A stretch of 64,000 nt of DNA. Origin: an uncultured Synechococcus sp. (lineage in GTDB: Bacteria; Cyanobacteriota; Cyanobacteriia; Phormidesmidales; Phormidesmidaceae). A model generated the notes under the pieces. That model made no database searches and was not told the DNA's origin. It saw only the letters and a list, made by a program, of their open reading frames with translations. Below, in pieces: positions 7,449-16,427 of the stretch; the first letter of the stretch is position 1; each line of letters opens with the position of its first letter. Location of the stretch: the NCBI GenBank assembly GCA_937911865.1, contig CALDSK010000308.1, positions 1-64,000 of the forward strand, in the 5' to 3' direction. The position numbers and the translations under genes are program-made.

Positions 7449-9914
7449 GTGGTATCAGATTTTATTCTTCAGACGAAGACTGCGATCGCAAAACTCACTG
7501 ACCCTGACTTAATTAGCACGTCGGTTGAGCTGACTAACTGCGATCGCGAACCTATTCATATCCCTGCGGCTATTCAGCCGCACGGCGTGATGCTAGTGCT
7601 TAAAGGGCCCACAGAAGACGCAACGCAAAACAGTGAAAGAAGCAAAACAAAGGCAGGCAAAGCTGAGCCAGATAGCCTTTCTAGCTACAAAATTGTTCAA
7701 GTTAGTCAAAACTCGACAGTGCATCTAGGGCGACCACCCGAAGACTTGCTCGATCGACCGATCGCTCAGCTGCTAAGTAAGGCGCAGGTAAAAACTATTC
7801 AGCGTTGCTTAGAGGAAGATTTTGAAGCCGTTAACCCGCTCCCAGTTGAGATTCCAGTCAACGAAGAACTCAAGCAATTTGCCGGTGTCGTTCATTTCAG
7901 CAATGACGTTGTCATATTGGAGCTAGAACCTACAACTGCTGTAGGCGGTATGGGCTTTTTTAACTTTCACGGTCTGGTAAAGCGACCGATGAACCGCATA
8001 CAGCAGACCACCACGCTTACCGAACTTTGCGAAGTAGCCGTACAGGAAATGCAGCGCATTACCGGCTACGACCGGGTGATGGTGTACCAGCTAGCAGAAG
8101 ATGGCTCTGGCTCTGTCGTTTCCGAATCAAAAAGAGCCGAGATGGACTCTTATCTGGGGTTGCACTACCCTGCTACCGATATCCCTAAGCAGGCGAAACA
8201 TCTTTACTTGCTCAACCTGCTGAGAATTATTCCAGATATTACCTACGAGCCCGTGCCTTTGGTTAGCTCATCCGCGCAAAAGACCAACGGTGCGCCAACG
8301 GAGTCCGCTCCGATAGATATGAGCCTAACCAGCTTGCGCAGCGTCTCAAAGATACATATTGAGTATTTGAAAAATATGGGCGTGCGGGCGACGCTAGCGG
8401 TTTCTTTGATTCGTGATAATCGTCTGTGGGGACTACTGGTTTGTCATCACAACAGCCCACGCTATCTCTCTTACGAAGTGCGTACTGTCTGTGAGTTTTT
8501 GGGGCAGATAATTGCGCTAGAGCTAAACGCTAAATCTGAAAATGAAGATGCTGAATACAAGCTAAAGCTGAAGGCAATACAGGCTTATTTCTTGAAGGCA
8601 CTTCCTCAAAGTGAAAGTTTGAAAGAAGGCTTAACAAAAGATGTAGCCAAGCTTTTAGCGCTGACGAACAGCACCGGGGTAGCCTTTTGTGAGAAAGACG
8701 AGATTACGCTGCTAGGTGAAACGCCTGAGCTGTCTGAAGTAAGCGGTCTGATAACCTGGCTAGCGGTTCAGTTTGAACAGCGGCCGGTTTACTGTACAGA
8801 TTCGCTCTCGGCGGTTTATGCGCCTGCTGCGCGTTTTAAGGTGCCGGTTGGTGGGCTGCTGTCTCTAGCGATTTCTAACGTGCAGCATTTGTACGTGCTG
8901 TGGTTTCGTCCGGAGGTTGTTCAAACTGTAAACTGGGCCGGTAAGACGGAAAAGCCGGTAGAGGTCGATGAGCGCGGTGAGCTGCGGATGTCGCCTCGAC
9001 AGTCTTTTGATCTGTGGCAGGAGACGGTAAAGGGGCGATCGCTGCCCTGGAAACCGTGGGAAATAGAGGCGGCCCTAGAGCTGCGCAGTACGGTGATTGG
9101 CCTGGTGCTGCAAAAGGCAGATGAGCTAGCTGAGCTGAATTTGGAGCTGACGCGCAGCAACGTTGAGCTAGATTCATTTGCCTACATTGCTTCGCACGAC
9201 CTTAAGGAGCCGCTACGTGGCATTCATAACTATTCCACCTTTTTAATTGAAGACTACGGTGAGGTTCTAGGAGAGGATGGGGTCGATAAACTCCATACGC
9301 TTATGCGACTGACGAAGCGTATGGAGACTTTGATTAGTTCTTTGCTGCATTACTCACGCTTAGGGCGAGCTGAACTAAAGCTAGAGGCAGTCGCTCTCGA
9401 TGAGGTGGTGGGTAGCGTAATAGAGCTGGTTAAAGTGAGCAAGCCCGAGGCCGTTAGTTTTGAGGTGGCTGATGCATTGCCTGTGGTGGCGTGCGATCGC
9501 ACGCAAATCACAGAGCTGTACACCAATCTCATTACCAATGCCATCAAATACAATGACAAAGATCCTAAGCGAGTCGAGATTGGCTATCTTTCTCTGCAAG
9601 AAGCGCTAGCGCAGGGCGTCGTGTCGAATGAAGCAGACTCATTGTCCAGCAGCATTTCGATGAAAAGTCAGCAGCTGACTGAAGATTCAACGATTTTCTA
9701 TGTGCGCGACAACGGTATCGGTATTAGAGAAAAGCACTTAGAAAGTGTTTTTAGAATATTCAGACGGCTCCACGCGCCCAAGCGCTTTGGTGGCGGCACG
9801 GGTGCAGGACTGACCATTGCCAAGAAGATTGTTGAAAGACATCAGGGCCAGCTGTGGGTGCAGTCTAAGTTTGGAGAGGGTAGCGGATTTTACTTCACTT
9901 TAGAGACTGAGTGA
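7449..9914 (+). CDS. Bacteriophytochrome histidine kinase (PAS-GAF-PHY-HisKA-HATPase)
   Basis: A red/far-red photoreceptor kinase of 821 residues. The N-terminal PAS begins with NCDREPIHIPAAIQPHG; Cys31 is the usual thioether site for biliverdin. The GAF domain has HYPATDIPKQA (the PASDIP-type motif) and SLRSVSKIHIEYL, in which the residue used by plant and Cph1 phytochromes to bind phycocyanobilin is Ile304, so this is the BphP class. PHY spans roughly 360-540, with a WRPE/KPVE-like tongue region that includes WQETVKGRSLPW. HisKA carries His583 (ASHDLKEPLRG); the ATPase domain ends with RFGGGTGAGLTIAKKIVE. GTG 7449 is the start. No heme oxygenase or response regulator is adjacent. Confidence 0.94.
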   Translation: MVSDFILQTKTAIAKLTDPDLISTSVELTNCDREPIHIPAAIQPHGVMLVLKGPTEDATQNSERSKTKAGKAEPDSLSSYKIVQVSQNSTVHLGRPPEDLLDRPIAQLLSKAQVKTIQRCLEEDFEAVNPLPVEIPVNEELKQFAGVVHFSNDVVILELEPTTAVGGMGFFNFHGLVKRPMNRIQQTTTLTELCEVAVQEMQRITGYDRVMVYQLAEDGSGSVVSESKRAEMDSYLGLHYPATDIPKQAKHLYLLNLLRIIPDITYEPVPLVSSSAQKTNGAPTESAPIDMSLTSLRSVSKIHIEYLKNMGVRATLAVSLIRDNRLWGLLVCHHNSPRYLSYEVRTVCEFLGQIIALELNAKSENEDAEYKLKLKAIQAYFLKALPQSESLKEGLTKDVAKLLALTNSTGVAFCEKDEITLLGETPELSEVSGLITWLAVQFEQRPVYCTDSLSAVYAPAARFKVPVGGLLSLAISNVQHLYVLWFRPEVVQTVNWAGKTEKPVEVDERGELRMSPRQSFDLWQETVKGRSLPWKPWEIEAALELRSTVIGLVLQKADELAELNLELTRSNVELDSFAYIASHDLKEPLRGIHNYSTFLIEDYGEVLGEDGVDKLHTLMRLTKRMETLISSLLHYSRLGRAELKLEAVALDEVVGSVIELVKVSKPEAVSFEVADALPVVACDRTQITELYTNLITNAIKYNDKDPKRVEIGYLSLQEALAQGVVSNEADSLSSSISMKSQQLTEDSTIFYVRDNGIGIREKHLESVFRIFRRLHAPKRFGGGTGAGLTIAKKIVERHQGQLWVQSKFGEGSGFYFTLETE

Positions 9915-9940
9915 CGGAATTTCCTATGGTTATGAGGAGA

Positions 9941-10342
9941 TCACGCTTCTTTCTGAGCGCTGTCTTTTGCCTTCATCTGTTTAAGACGCCACCCGCCACC
10001 GACCATAACCCCTGTCACACCAACAGCCAGATTCAAAATTGCTACGGACATGGGTTCAGTAGATGCGGCTTCAGCCGATGATCCGGCAAAGGTAGAAATT
10101 CCCCAGACAGCCGCTAGCAAAATTGCTAACAGTCCCGCATGAAAGAGGGGGGCTCGCTGGGCGACTAGCGCTGTTAGCCAACCGCTCAGCGTCGCGAATC
10201 CTAAGCTACACACGGCAGCGAATGCCAGGAATTGGCCAGTCGCCTCGTGGCCAGCACCGCTAAACCAGGCTGTGTAGAGCAATGCAATACTGATGCTTAA
10301 GGTGAGGTAGCCAACGACCAGCGAGAGAATAGTGAGAATCAT
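9941..10342 (-). CDS. Four-helix membrane protein, paralogue 1
   Basis: A 133-residue integral membrane protein with four predicted helices and a short basic C-terminal tail (GWRLKQMKAKDSAQKEA). Its sequence is clearly paralogous to the 11813-12238 product: both share GYLTLSIS/GYLTLCLS, LLYTAWFSG/LLYIAYLSG, GQFLAF/SQFLAF, RAPLFHA/RAPVLHA and a final helix with VAILN(L)AVGVTG. I place the start at ATG 10342 from this alignment rather than at a longer in-frame extension. Its 5' end overlaps the divergently transcribed GH15 gene by 11 bases, leaving no room for separate promoters. The family is not recognised; a role in the envelope is inferred only from topology. Confidence 0.75.
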   Translation of the reverse strand: MILTILSLVVGYLTLSISIALLYTAWFSGAGHEATGQFLAFAAVCSLGFATLSGWLTALVAQRAPLFHAGLLAILLAAVWGISTFAGSSAEAASTEPMSVAILNLAVGVTGVMVGGGWRLKQMKAKDSAQKEA

Positions 10343-11747
10343 AGGGAACGTGAAAAATAAAATAGATTGCCAGAGCCAAAGCCAGATACAAAACCCTGTT
10401 CTTGAACCCTTACTGCAGCCGTCGTACACGTCGGCGGATCTCGCTGCCATACAGACGCTTTTGGCTACAGATGGCACGTTAGCGTTTAAGGCAACACAAC
10501 GTGGACTTTTCCCGGCGGCGGCTACGGCGGATTCAGAGAACACAGGCTATCAGTATGTTTGGGTTCGCGACAATGTATATGTTGCCTATGCTCACTACAT
10601 GATAGGTGAGTGCGAAATCGCCGCCAGGACAATGGCAGGGCTGATGACATACTTTCAGAAGTTTCAGCACCGCTTTGTTGACATTATCAACCATCCCGAG
10701 CTGAAAGAGGATGTTATGCGGCGGCCCAACATTCGGTTTGATGGCGAAAGCCTAACTGAGTTGGATGAAGCGTGGGAGCATGCCCAAAACGATGCGCTGG
10801 GCTACTTTGTGTGGCTGTACTGCAAGCTGGCGGCAGAAGACAGTCTGCGTTTACAGATCCCTTTAGAGGCCGCTGACTGTGAGATGCTGCGGCGCTTTGT
10901 TGATTACTTTGATGCGATTCGATATTGGGAAGATGCGGATAGCGGGCACTGGGAAGAGGGCCGTAAGGTGTCGGCTTCTAGTATTGGGGTGGTCGTGGCT
11001 GGGTTGAGAGAGCTGCGATCGCTTTTAAACGCTAGCAAAATCAACCTCAGCAGTCTCAGCAGTCGCAGCGATGCTGAACCGACGGCGAACCTACTAAATC
11101 GACTCGTCCAAAACGGCGAAGCTGCCTTAAATAAAATTCTTCCTTGGGAGTGTTGCACTGCTGAGCACGAGCGACGCTACGATGCTGCTCTGCTGTATCT
11201 GATATATCCGCTCAAGGTCGTTAGCCGAGCGCAGGCTGAGAACATCCTTGCAGACGTGCAAGCGGCGCTTACAGGAGACTACGGAATTGCTCGCTACCCC
11301 TATGACTCTTTCTGGTGCCGGGATTTTCAAGATTTAGAGAAGTCTATTCAAACAGCTCAGTACACCGGGCGAGAGCAGTGGCTTGAATCGCACAACCGCG
11401 CTGTCAAACGGGGTGAGGAAGCGCAGTGGTGTATTTTTGACCCGATTATTTCAGCGATTTATGGAGAGTGGTTTCAAGCGCGTCCAGAAAATGACGCTGA
11501 AGGCGCTCTGTATCTGGCGCTGCAAACGCTTCATCTGAATCGGGCGCTGGGGCAAATTACGGGCGGAGGTAATGTGGTGCTTGCTGGTGCGGGCAACAAT
11601 CAGCCGGTAGAGATTCCTGCCAATCGCTGCCCGGAGCTGTACTACCTTCAGCAGGATGAGTATGTGCCCAATGTGTCAACGCCACTGCTGTGGACACAGG
11701 CGAACTTGTGCATTGCGCTGAAGATGATGGAGCGGAGCTTGGTCTAG
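10332..11747 (+). CDS. Glycoside hydrolase family 15-like enzyme (glucoamylase-like)
   Basis: A 471-residue protein with the (alpha/alpha)6-toroid pattern of GH15 glucoamylase-like enzymes. Recognisable blocks are YQYVWVRDNVYVAYAH, the tryptophan/acid-rich EAWEHAQNDALGYFVWLYC, YWEDADSGHWEEGRKVSASSIG and YPYDSFWCRDFQD. It lacks a signal peptide, so it is likely cytoplasmic. The family cleaves terminal glucose from alpha-glucans or trehalose-like sugars, but cyanobacterial members of this type resemble phosphorylase kinase alpha chains as well, so the substrate is open. The start is GTG 10332 or GTG 10350. It is bracketed by two paralogous membrane-protein genes on the opposite strand. Confidence 0.82.
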   Translation: MRIIGNVKNKIDCQSQSQIQNPVLEPLLQPSYTSADLAAIQTLLATDGTLAFKATQRGLFPAAATADSENTGYQYVWVRDNVYVAYAHYMIGECEIAARTMAGLMTYFQKFQHRFVDIINHPELKEDVMRRPNIRFDGESLTELDEAWEHAQNDALGYFVWLYCKLAAEDSLRLQIPLEAADCEMLRRFVDYFDAIRYWEDADSGHWEEGRKVSASSIGVVVAGLRELRSLLNASKINLSSLSSRSDAEPTANLLNRLVQNGEAALNKILPWECCTAEHERRYDAALLYLIYPLKVVSRAQAENILADVQAALTGDYGIARYPYDSFWCRDFQDLEKSIQTAQYTGREQWLESHNRAVKRGEEAQWCIFDPIISAIYGEWFQARPENDAEGALYLALQTLHLNRALGQITGGGNVVLAGAGNNQPVEIPANRCPELYYLQQDEYVPNVSTPLLWTQANLCIALKMMERSLV

Positions 11748-11756
11748 GGGGATAAG

Positions 11757-11812
11757 TTCAGTTTTTTTAGCTCAGTTTTTTTAGCTCAGTTTTTGTGCTT
11801 AGTTTTTTAGGC
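11757..11812. repeat. T-rich tandem repeat between convergent genes
   Basis: Imperfect copies of a 13-14 base unit, TTTTTTAGCTCAG, are repeated about four times with decay at the right end (TTTTTAGGCTTAG). It fills the spacer between the convergent GH15 gene and membrane paralogue 2 and may act as a T-rich terminator for the GH15 transcript. Confidence 0.85.
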
Positions 11813-12238
11813 TTAGTTCTCTTGTGGTGTCATGGTGCTGTTACGGCTGTTGATTTGCCAGTAGCGGAACCAGCCGCCAATCATGGCACCGCTGATAGCG
11901 ATCACAACATTCAAAACCGCGAAAAATAGCGGCTCACGGGAGCCAAACAACAGACTTGGCACAATGTACAAGCTGGTCGTCATTAGGCAAAAGAGCGCGG
12001 CGTGCAGGACGGGTGCGCGACGTGCAAAGAAAGCAGCAACGTAGCCACCCATGGCAGAAAACAGAACACCGCATATCGCAGAGAAAGCGAGAAATTGTGA
12101 GGTAATGCTATGCCCTTCGCCGCTGAGATAGGCGATGTATAGCAGCTGAGTGCTAAGGCAAAGCGTTAGATAGCCAAGGCCAAGGCCCAACATTGTCAGG
12201 GCAATGTTGCGAAACCGAAGAGAAAGTGATTTGGGCAT
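11813..12238 (-). CDS. Four-helix membrane protein, paralogue 2
   Basis: A 141-residue membrane protein with four predicted helices, a basic N-terminus (MPKSLSLRFRN) and a polar C-terminal tail. It aligns along its length with the product of 9941-10342, with matching helix boundaries and the shared RAP-LHA loop between helices 2 and 3. The charged residues are placed so that both termini would be cytoplasmic. It is transcribed away from the adenylate cyclase gene's end, 77 bases downstream of it on the same strand, so it could be co-transcribed with the cyclase. No known family was recognised. Confidence 0.78.
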   Translation of the reverse strand: MPKSLSLRFRNIALTMLGLGLGYLTLCLSTQLLYIAYLSGEGHSITSQFLAFSAICGVLFSAMGGYVAAFFARRAPVLHAALFCLMTTSLYIVPSLLFGSREPLFFAVLNVVIAISGAMIGGWFRYWQINSRNSTMTPQEN

Positions 12239-12315
12239 AGCGCGTAGTAGATGGTTTTACTAGAAGCTGAGGCTACAAAAAGCAGATAAGCGATCTAAGT
12301 TTTTAGCAAGATGTA

Positions 12316-13800
12316 TCAAGATTGCTTTTTAGTTTCTGCTAGCAAGAATGCCCGCATTTCACCTCGACCTTTGATCTGCAAATAGCCCCTGTCTTCAAAA
12401 AGATAGCGTTCCTTTAGCTGTAGATAGCTGTCTTCACTCACCTGAATGCGGTTAACGATACCGTGAGATTCCATTCGGCTAGCAATATTGACGGCATCTC
12501 CCCATAGGTCGTAGGAGAACTTTTTGGTGCCGATGACACCGGCTACGACAGGGCCGGTATTGATGCCAATGCGCAGGCACAGCTGGCGATCGCCTAGTGG
12601 ATACTTTTCAGCAAACGCCATCATTTCGATGGCCATGGCCATCACGGCCTGGGCATGATCGGTTTGAGGACTGGGGACGCCGCCTACCACCATGTAGGCA
12701 TCGCCGATGGTTTTGATCTTTTCAAGGCCGTGACGTTCGGCGATCGCATCGAAGGCTGAAAAAATATCGTTCAGCTGACATACTAGCTGCGTTGGGCTAG
12801 TGCCCGCGGCTAGTTCGGTGAATTTCACAATATCGGCAAACAGAATGGTCGCGGTTTCAAACCGATTGGCGATCGCGCCCTGATTGTCTTCGTTTTCCTT
12901 GAGCTGAGCTGCGATCGCCTCTGGCAAAATATTCAGCAGCAGCCGATCTGACTTTGCCTGTTCTTGTCGTAGGCCCATTTCTGCTTCTTGGCGATCGCGA
13001 ATCTCTTGCTGAATGCGTTCAAACATGGCCTGAAACGCTGTAGACACTTCGCCGAGTTCATTGGGCGCGATGCGTTTGAGGCTGTCAAAATCAGGCGTTT
13101 TTCCCTGGGCAATGGCTTCACCTACTACCGATAAATCTCCTTTTAGCCGCAGCAAGGGCTGAATGACGATGCGCTGAAGCACCATTAGCGTTATCCAGGT
13201 GACGAAGGCGGAGATAATGAGTACCAGACCAGCGACACCCAGCACATATTGGCGCATGGTTTTCTGCACCGCCGTTGCATCGTGGCGGATGGCTAGCATG
13301 TAGGGCATATTGCCGTTTGGCCAAGCGACATCGTAGCGCGTCCCCTCTTCCGTACGGCTATGAACCGCAGTCGGTGCGGAGCTGTTTGTCGCCATAGTGG
13401 CAGCTAGCCAATCCCGCCAAAAAGGGCGGCCTACTGGCGCGGTAAACGTAGTGGGTTCAAACTCGGGCGCTTCGCCAATACTGTCTACTTTCTGACCGCG
13501 GGTGTCGTAAAGAGCGACGCCTTTAATCAGTGAATTTTCCCTCAGCTGAATGCGGCTGAGCAGTCTCTGCCTGGGCATCTCGCCTATAATGTCCGTCTTT
13601 ACAGTCGTCAGCACTTCTTTGGAGACGGTTTCTAGCCTGTATAGCTCCTCTGCCTCTCGCCGCACGTAAGACGGAATAAACAGGACTGCTTCTATAGAAA
13701 CGATGCTAAAAAATACCCAGGCCGTAATCTGCTTGGATAGCCGCGACTGGAATAAACCAGCTGTAGGCGTGGTTGAAGGTAAGTGAGAGCGGTGTGTCAT
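12316..13800 (-). CDS. Class III adenylate cyclase with periplasmic sensor and HAMP
   Basis: A membrane-bound cyclase of 494 residues that makes cAMP from ATP. Helix 1 (about 27-46) and helix 2 (about 186-208) flank a periplasmic sensor domain; HAMP follows at about 210-270 and a short coiled coil leads into the catalytic domain (about 312-490). Metal-binding aspartates are Asp323 (FADIVKF) and Asp367 (IGDAYM). Lys363 and Asp431 (YDLWGD) are the adenine-specifying pair, so ATP rather than GTP is expected. Asn438 and Arg442 (VNIASRM) stabilise the transition state. All key residues are present. Its 5' end faces the cyanobacteriochrome gene across 297 bases. Confidence 0.93.
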   Translation of the reverse strand: MTHRSHLPSTTPTAGLFQSRLSKQITAWVFFSIVSIEAVLFIPSYVRREAEELYRLETVSKEVLTTVKTDIIGEMPRQRLLSRIQLRENSLIKGVALYDTRGQKVDSIGEAPEFEPTTFTAPVGRPFWRDWLAATMATNSSAPTAVHSRTEEGTRYDVAWPNGNMPYMLAIRHDATAVQKTMRQYVLGVAGLVLIISAFVTWITLMVLQRIVIQPLLRLKGDLSVVGEAIAQGKTPDFDSLKRIAPNELGEVSTAFQAMFERIQQEIRDRQEAEMGLRQEQAKSDRLLLNILPEAIAAQLKENEDNQGAIANRFETATILFADIVKFTELAAGTSPTQLVCQLNDIFSAFDAIAERHGLEKIKTIGDAYMVVGGVPSPQTDHAQAVMAMAIEMMAFAEKYPLGDRQLCLRIGINTGPVVAGVIGTKKFSYDLWGDAVNIASRMESHGIVNRIQVSEDSYLQLKERYLFEDRGYLQIKGRGEMRAFLLAETKKQS

Positions 13801-14097
13801 GCATTCAGAATGCCCGCCGTGTCTCTTTGGGCGACGCTTTCTGACGTGCGTTATCTACTTTCGTTTTGCGAGTCTGCGGAGCGCAGTTTGTTAGCTGCTG
13901 CGTACGTTTTCAGGTTGACAGATAGAAAGAAAAGATTAAACCGTAGACCTGAAAAGCTCTAGAGGATTATGCTTTTTATATTGTTTTCGTTATATTTAGT
14001 CGGAGTAATACCCTCAGTCAAGGCTCAACGAACGAGCGATTAACTGTTCAGCTCCGTCTATCTTGCGATTTCTTTTCCCTTTTTAGTTCAGCGTTCT

Positions 14098-14685
14098 ATG
14101 TCTGCTCCCTTTGATTCGAATAGTCTTGGGAAACGTGATCAGCCGGAAGTTGCTGAGATTAAAACGATTTTGCAACGACTGAATCAAAGCATGACGAGAG
14201 ATGAGGTGGTACAAAGTACTACGAATAAGCTGATTGATTTTTTGCAGGTCAATCGGGTGGTGCTTTATCACTTTTTTCTGAACTGGTCAGGTCGGGTTTC
14301 GTTTGAGTCGTTGAGCGATCACAAATATTCCATTTTGGGCTCTACTGGACCAGATGATTGCTTTAATGGTGAGTATGCGCAGATGTATCTGGAAGGACGT
14401 GTGAGTGCGATTTCCAATATTGAAGAAGCCGATATTGCCTCTTGCCACCGAGAGTTTTTAAGAGAGATAGATGTGCAGGCCAATCTGGTCGTTCCGATTT
14501 TGATCGAAAAAAGTTCGGATCAGGATTCGGATCAGGATTTAGATAAAGGGCTGTGGGGACTGTTGGTGGCCCACCACTGTGAGGCCACTCGCGTCTGGAC
14601 GGCGGCTGATATTGAACAGATGCGAAAGGGCGCTGCAAGACTAGCCGCAGCGCCCTCTGTTCGTGGTCAATCTGGGATTGTTTAA
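14098..14685 (+). CDS. GAF-only cyanobacteriochrome, DXCF type
   Basis: A single bilin-binding GAF domain of 195 residues. Residues 86-89 are DDCF, the DXCF motif of dual-cysteine cyanobacteriochromes, with Cys88 as the second cysteine. The canonical chromophore cysteine is Cys116 followed by His117 (IASCHREFL), exactly 28 residues after Cys88 as in PixJ-type sensors. QANLVVPILIE and GLWGLLVAHHCEATRVW complete the GAF core. A small Asp/Gln-rich insert (SSDQDSDQDLD) sits in the loop before WGLL and is encoded by a slipped DNA repeat. There is no output domain, kinase or GGDEF. Family knowledge predicts a blue/green or blue/teal photocycle, but the absorption is not deducible from sequence alone. 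Confidence 0.87.
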   Translation: MSAPFDSNSLGKRDQPEVAEIKTILQRLNQSMTRDEVVQSTTNKLIDFLQVNRVVLYHFFLNWSGRVSFESLSDHKYSILGSTGPDDCFNGEYAQMYLEGRVSAISNIEEADIASCHREFLREIDVQANLVVPILIEKSSDQDSDQDLDKGLWGLLVAHHCEATRVWTAADIEQMRKGAARLAAAPSVRGQSGIV

Positions 14686-14752
14686 CCAGATTTGGCCGGA
14701 TTTAGATTTGACCAACCAAGTTTAAGCTTTACATCCATGCTTAGCGTGGAAA

Positions 14753-15079
14753 TTACATCCGTGCCAGCAGGTTAATCTTGGCCTGCGTGCCTGCTGTTAG
14801 CCCCGTTAGGTCGGCCTTTGTAAGCAGTCCGTCTTTAATCAGGCTTGAGAGCGTGAACATTAAAAAGTCATCTCTCTCGTCATATCTGCCATCAATAGCG
14901 TGCCGCTTTGCGCTTAAGAAATCGTGGAGCTGCCAAACCTCCTCAAGCCGTGAAATTTTGCTGGCATTATTTCTAATACTGTCGATTAAGGCTTCAACCT
15001 CTTGTTCATACGCTCTTCTCAGCGCTGCTTTCGCAATCTGTTTTTCTTCATCACTCCACTGGACATCGGCCTGTTGCAT
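14753..15079 (-). CDS. frp: Fluorescence recovery protein FRP
   Basis: FRP binds active red OCP, detaches it from phycobilisomes and speeds its return to the orange form, ending photoprotective quenching. The 108-residue helical protein matches FRP over its length; the signature is WQLHDFLSAKRHAIDGRYDER, in which the Trp, Asp, His and Arg residues match the OCP-contacting surface known from the family. The C-terminal helices (LSSLIKDGLLTKADL) form the head domain. It lies 265 bases downstream of the OCP gene in the same direction, the usual arrangement for OCP1-type systems. An apparent terminator hairpin lies between them, so FRP may have its own promoter. Confidence 0.95.
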   Translation of the reverse strand: MQQADVQWSDEEKQIAKAALRRAYEQEVEALIDSIRNNASKISRLEEVWQLHDFLSAKRHAIDGRYDERDDFLMFTLSSLIKDGLLTKADLTGLTAGTQAKINLLARM

Positions 15080-15230
15080 TAATCTTTAAAAGGTTGAAAA
15101 TTTAAAAGTGTTTCAAACAGCTATTCTTTTTCCGGTACTAATGCCTGTGCGTGAGTACACACGAGTATTAGAGCCCAAAATATAGAATGGACTTTAGAAA
15201 CCCAACATTATTCTAAACTATTAACTAAAC

Positions 15231-15258
15231 CCACCCCAAGAGAACCTTCTTAGGGTGG
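15231..15258 (-). terminator. Hairpin between OCP and FRP genes
   Basis: CCACCCC (15231-15237) pairs with GGGTGG (15253-15258); on the minus strand the hairpin is followed by GTTTAGTT rather than a long T run. It sits about 90 bases after the OCP stop. It may terminate or attenuate the OCP transcript and so set the OCP to FRP ratio. Confidence 0.5.
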
Positions 15259-15343
15259 ATTGGTTTAGGGTGTATTGGTAACGTCAGTCGGTATGGTTGT
15301 GCGATCGCAATCAGTTATTCAAAAGAACTGACTGATCCGGTGA

Positions 15344-16303
15344 CTAGCGAACCAGGTTTAGCAGCTCTTTGGGCGACGCCAACAGGTCAATGGCAACAAA
15401 GAAGATTTTGCCTTCTGGATTCAGTAAGAAGCGCCAGGCGATGTTCATGCCCACAGCAGCGCCAAACCAGGGTGTTTGGCATTTGCCGGTCACCTTAATT
15501 TGTGTGTAGCCATCTTCTACTTCGTCTTCAAATCCACGCTCAGGAATCAAGTTGAGATTCTGGCATTCTTCTCTAAAAAAGCGAAGGATAGCGTCTCTGC
15601 CAACAATAGGCTTTTTGAAGGGAGGCTGTAGAGCGCCATCGGGAGTGAACAACTCAATGAGGGCATCGAAATCGTTGGCGTTGAGATTGTTCATGTAGCT
15701 CAACACCGTTTTATTCGCGACGCCATCGATTGAAACCTGCTTGCGCTGGCCAATAGATGTTGGGGCAACCACGGGTTCGGACACTCGCTGACTGCCGTCG
15801 AGCTTGCCAGAATCGAAGCCCATATCTACAACGGCATTGCGCAATACGGTAATCTGCTGGCCGGATTCTAGCTCGCGAATGGACTGTAGTACGGCGTTGG
15901 CGTTGGCAGAAAGCTTGTAGCCTTCTGGAATTGGCGCTACGAAGCCTTGCTCCATCAGCTTGCCTAGCTCGTACCAGAAGCCTAGCTTGATGTTGGGAGT
16001 CCAAGTGGCATAGGTACGAGAGACTTCTGTATCGGCTCTGTTTGCCAGATCACACATCGTTTGAGACTGCTCTAAAGGCGTCATCTGCTTGATTTTGTTT
16101 AGGGTGATTTCGGCAAACTGCATGTTGGCCGCGCCAGGAGCGGCGACGGTAATTGCTTGACCCATTTCGAGATAAGCGAACCAGATGAGTGCTAGCTGAT
16201 CTTCGGCGCTCAGCTGGGAAAATCTTGCGGTTGTTGCGGGAATGCTGCCAGCAGACAACGTGCTCGGAAAGATGTTCCGAGCGGCATCAAGAGTAAATGG
16301 CAT
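15344..16303 (-). CDS. ocp: Orange carotenoid protein (OCP, OCP1-like)
   Basis: OCP is the soluble photoactive carotenoid protein that quenches phycobilisome excitation in strong blue-green light. The protein is 319 residues from ATG 16303, which gives the family N-terminus MPFTLDAARNIFP; a longer in-frame extension is rejected. The N-terminal helical domain has Tyr44 and Trp110 for the carotenoid rings and Arg155 for the interdomain salt bridge. The C-terminal NTF2-like domain has Tyr203 and Trp290, equivalent to Tyr201 and Trp288 of the Synechocystis protein, which donate hydrogen bonds to the keto group; the shift means a linker two residues longer. With FRP next door, an OCP1-type protein is expected. 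Confidence 0.97.
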   Translation of the reverse strand: MPFTLDAARNIFPSTLSAGSIPATTARFSQLSAEDQLALIWFAYLEMGQAITVAAPGAANMQFAEITLNKIKQMTPLEQSQTMCDLANRADTEVSRTYATWTPNIKLGFWYELGKLMEQGFVAPIPEGYKLSANANAVLQSIRELESGQQITVLRNAVVDMGFDSGKLDGSQRVSEPVVAPTSIGQRKQVSIDGVANKTVLSYMNNLNANDFDALIELFTPDGALQPPFKKPIVGRDAILRFFREECQNLNLIPERGFEDEVEDGYTQIKVTGKCQTPWFGAAVGMNIAWRFLLNPEGKIFFVAIDLLASPKELLNLVR

Positions 16304-16427
16304 AGGGGAGTTTTCTTTAATGAATAGCGTAAACAAGGAATGAGTCTGTCGCTCATTCTGAAAACCTATGAGCGAGGCATGCCTTTGTGAAGCCGCCTGA
16401 AGTGCACTTACAGCACCGTCGCTTTGG

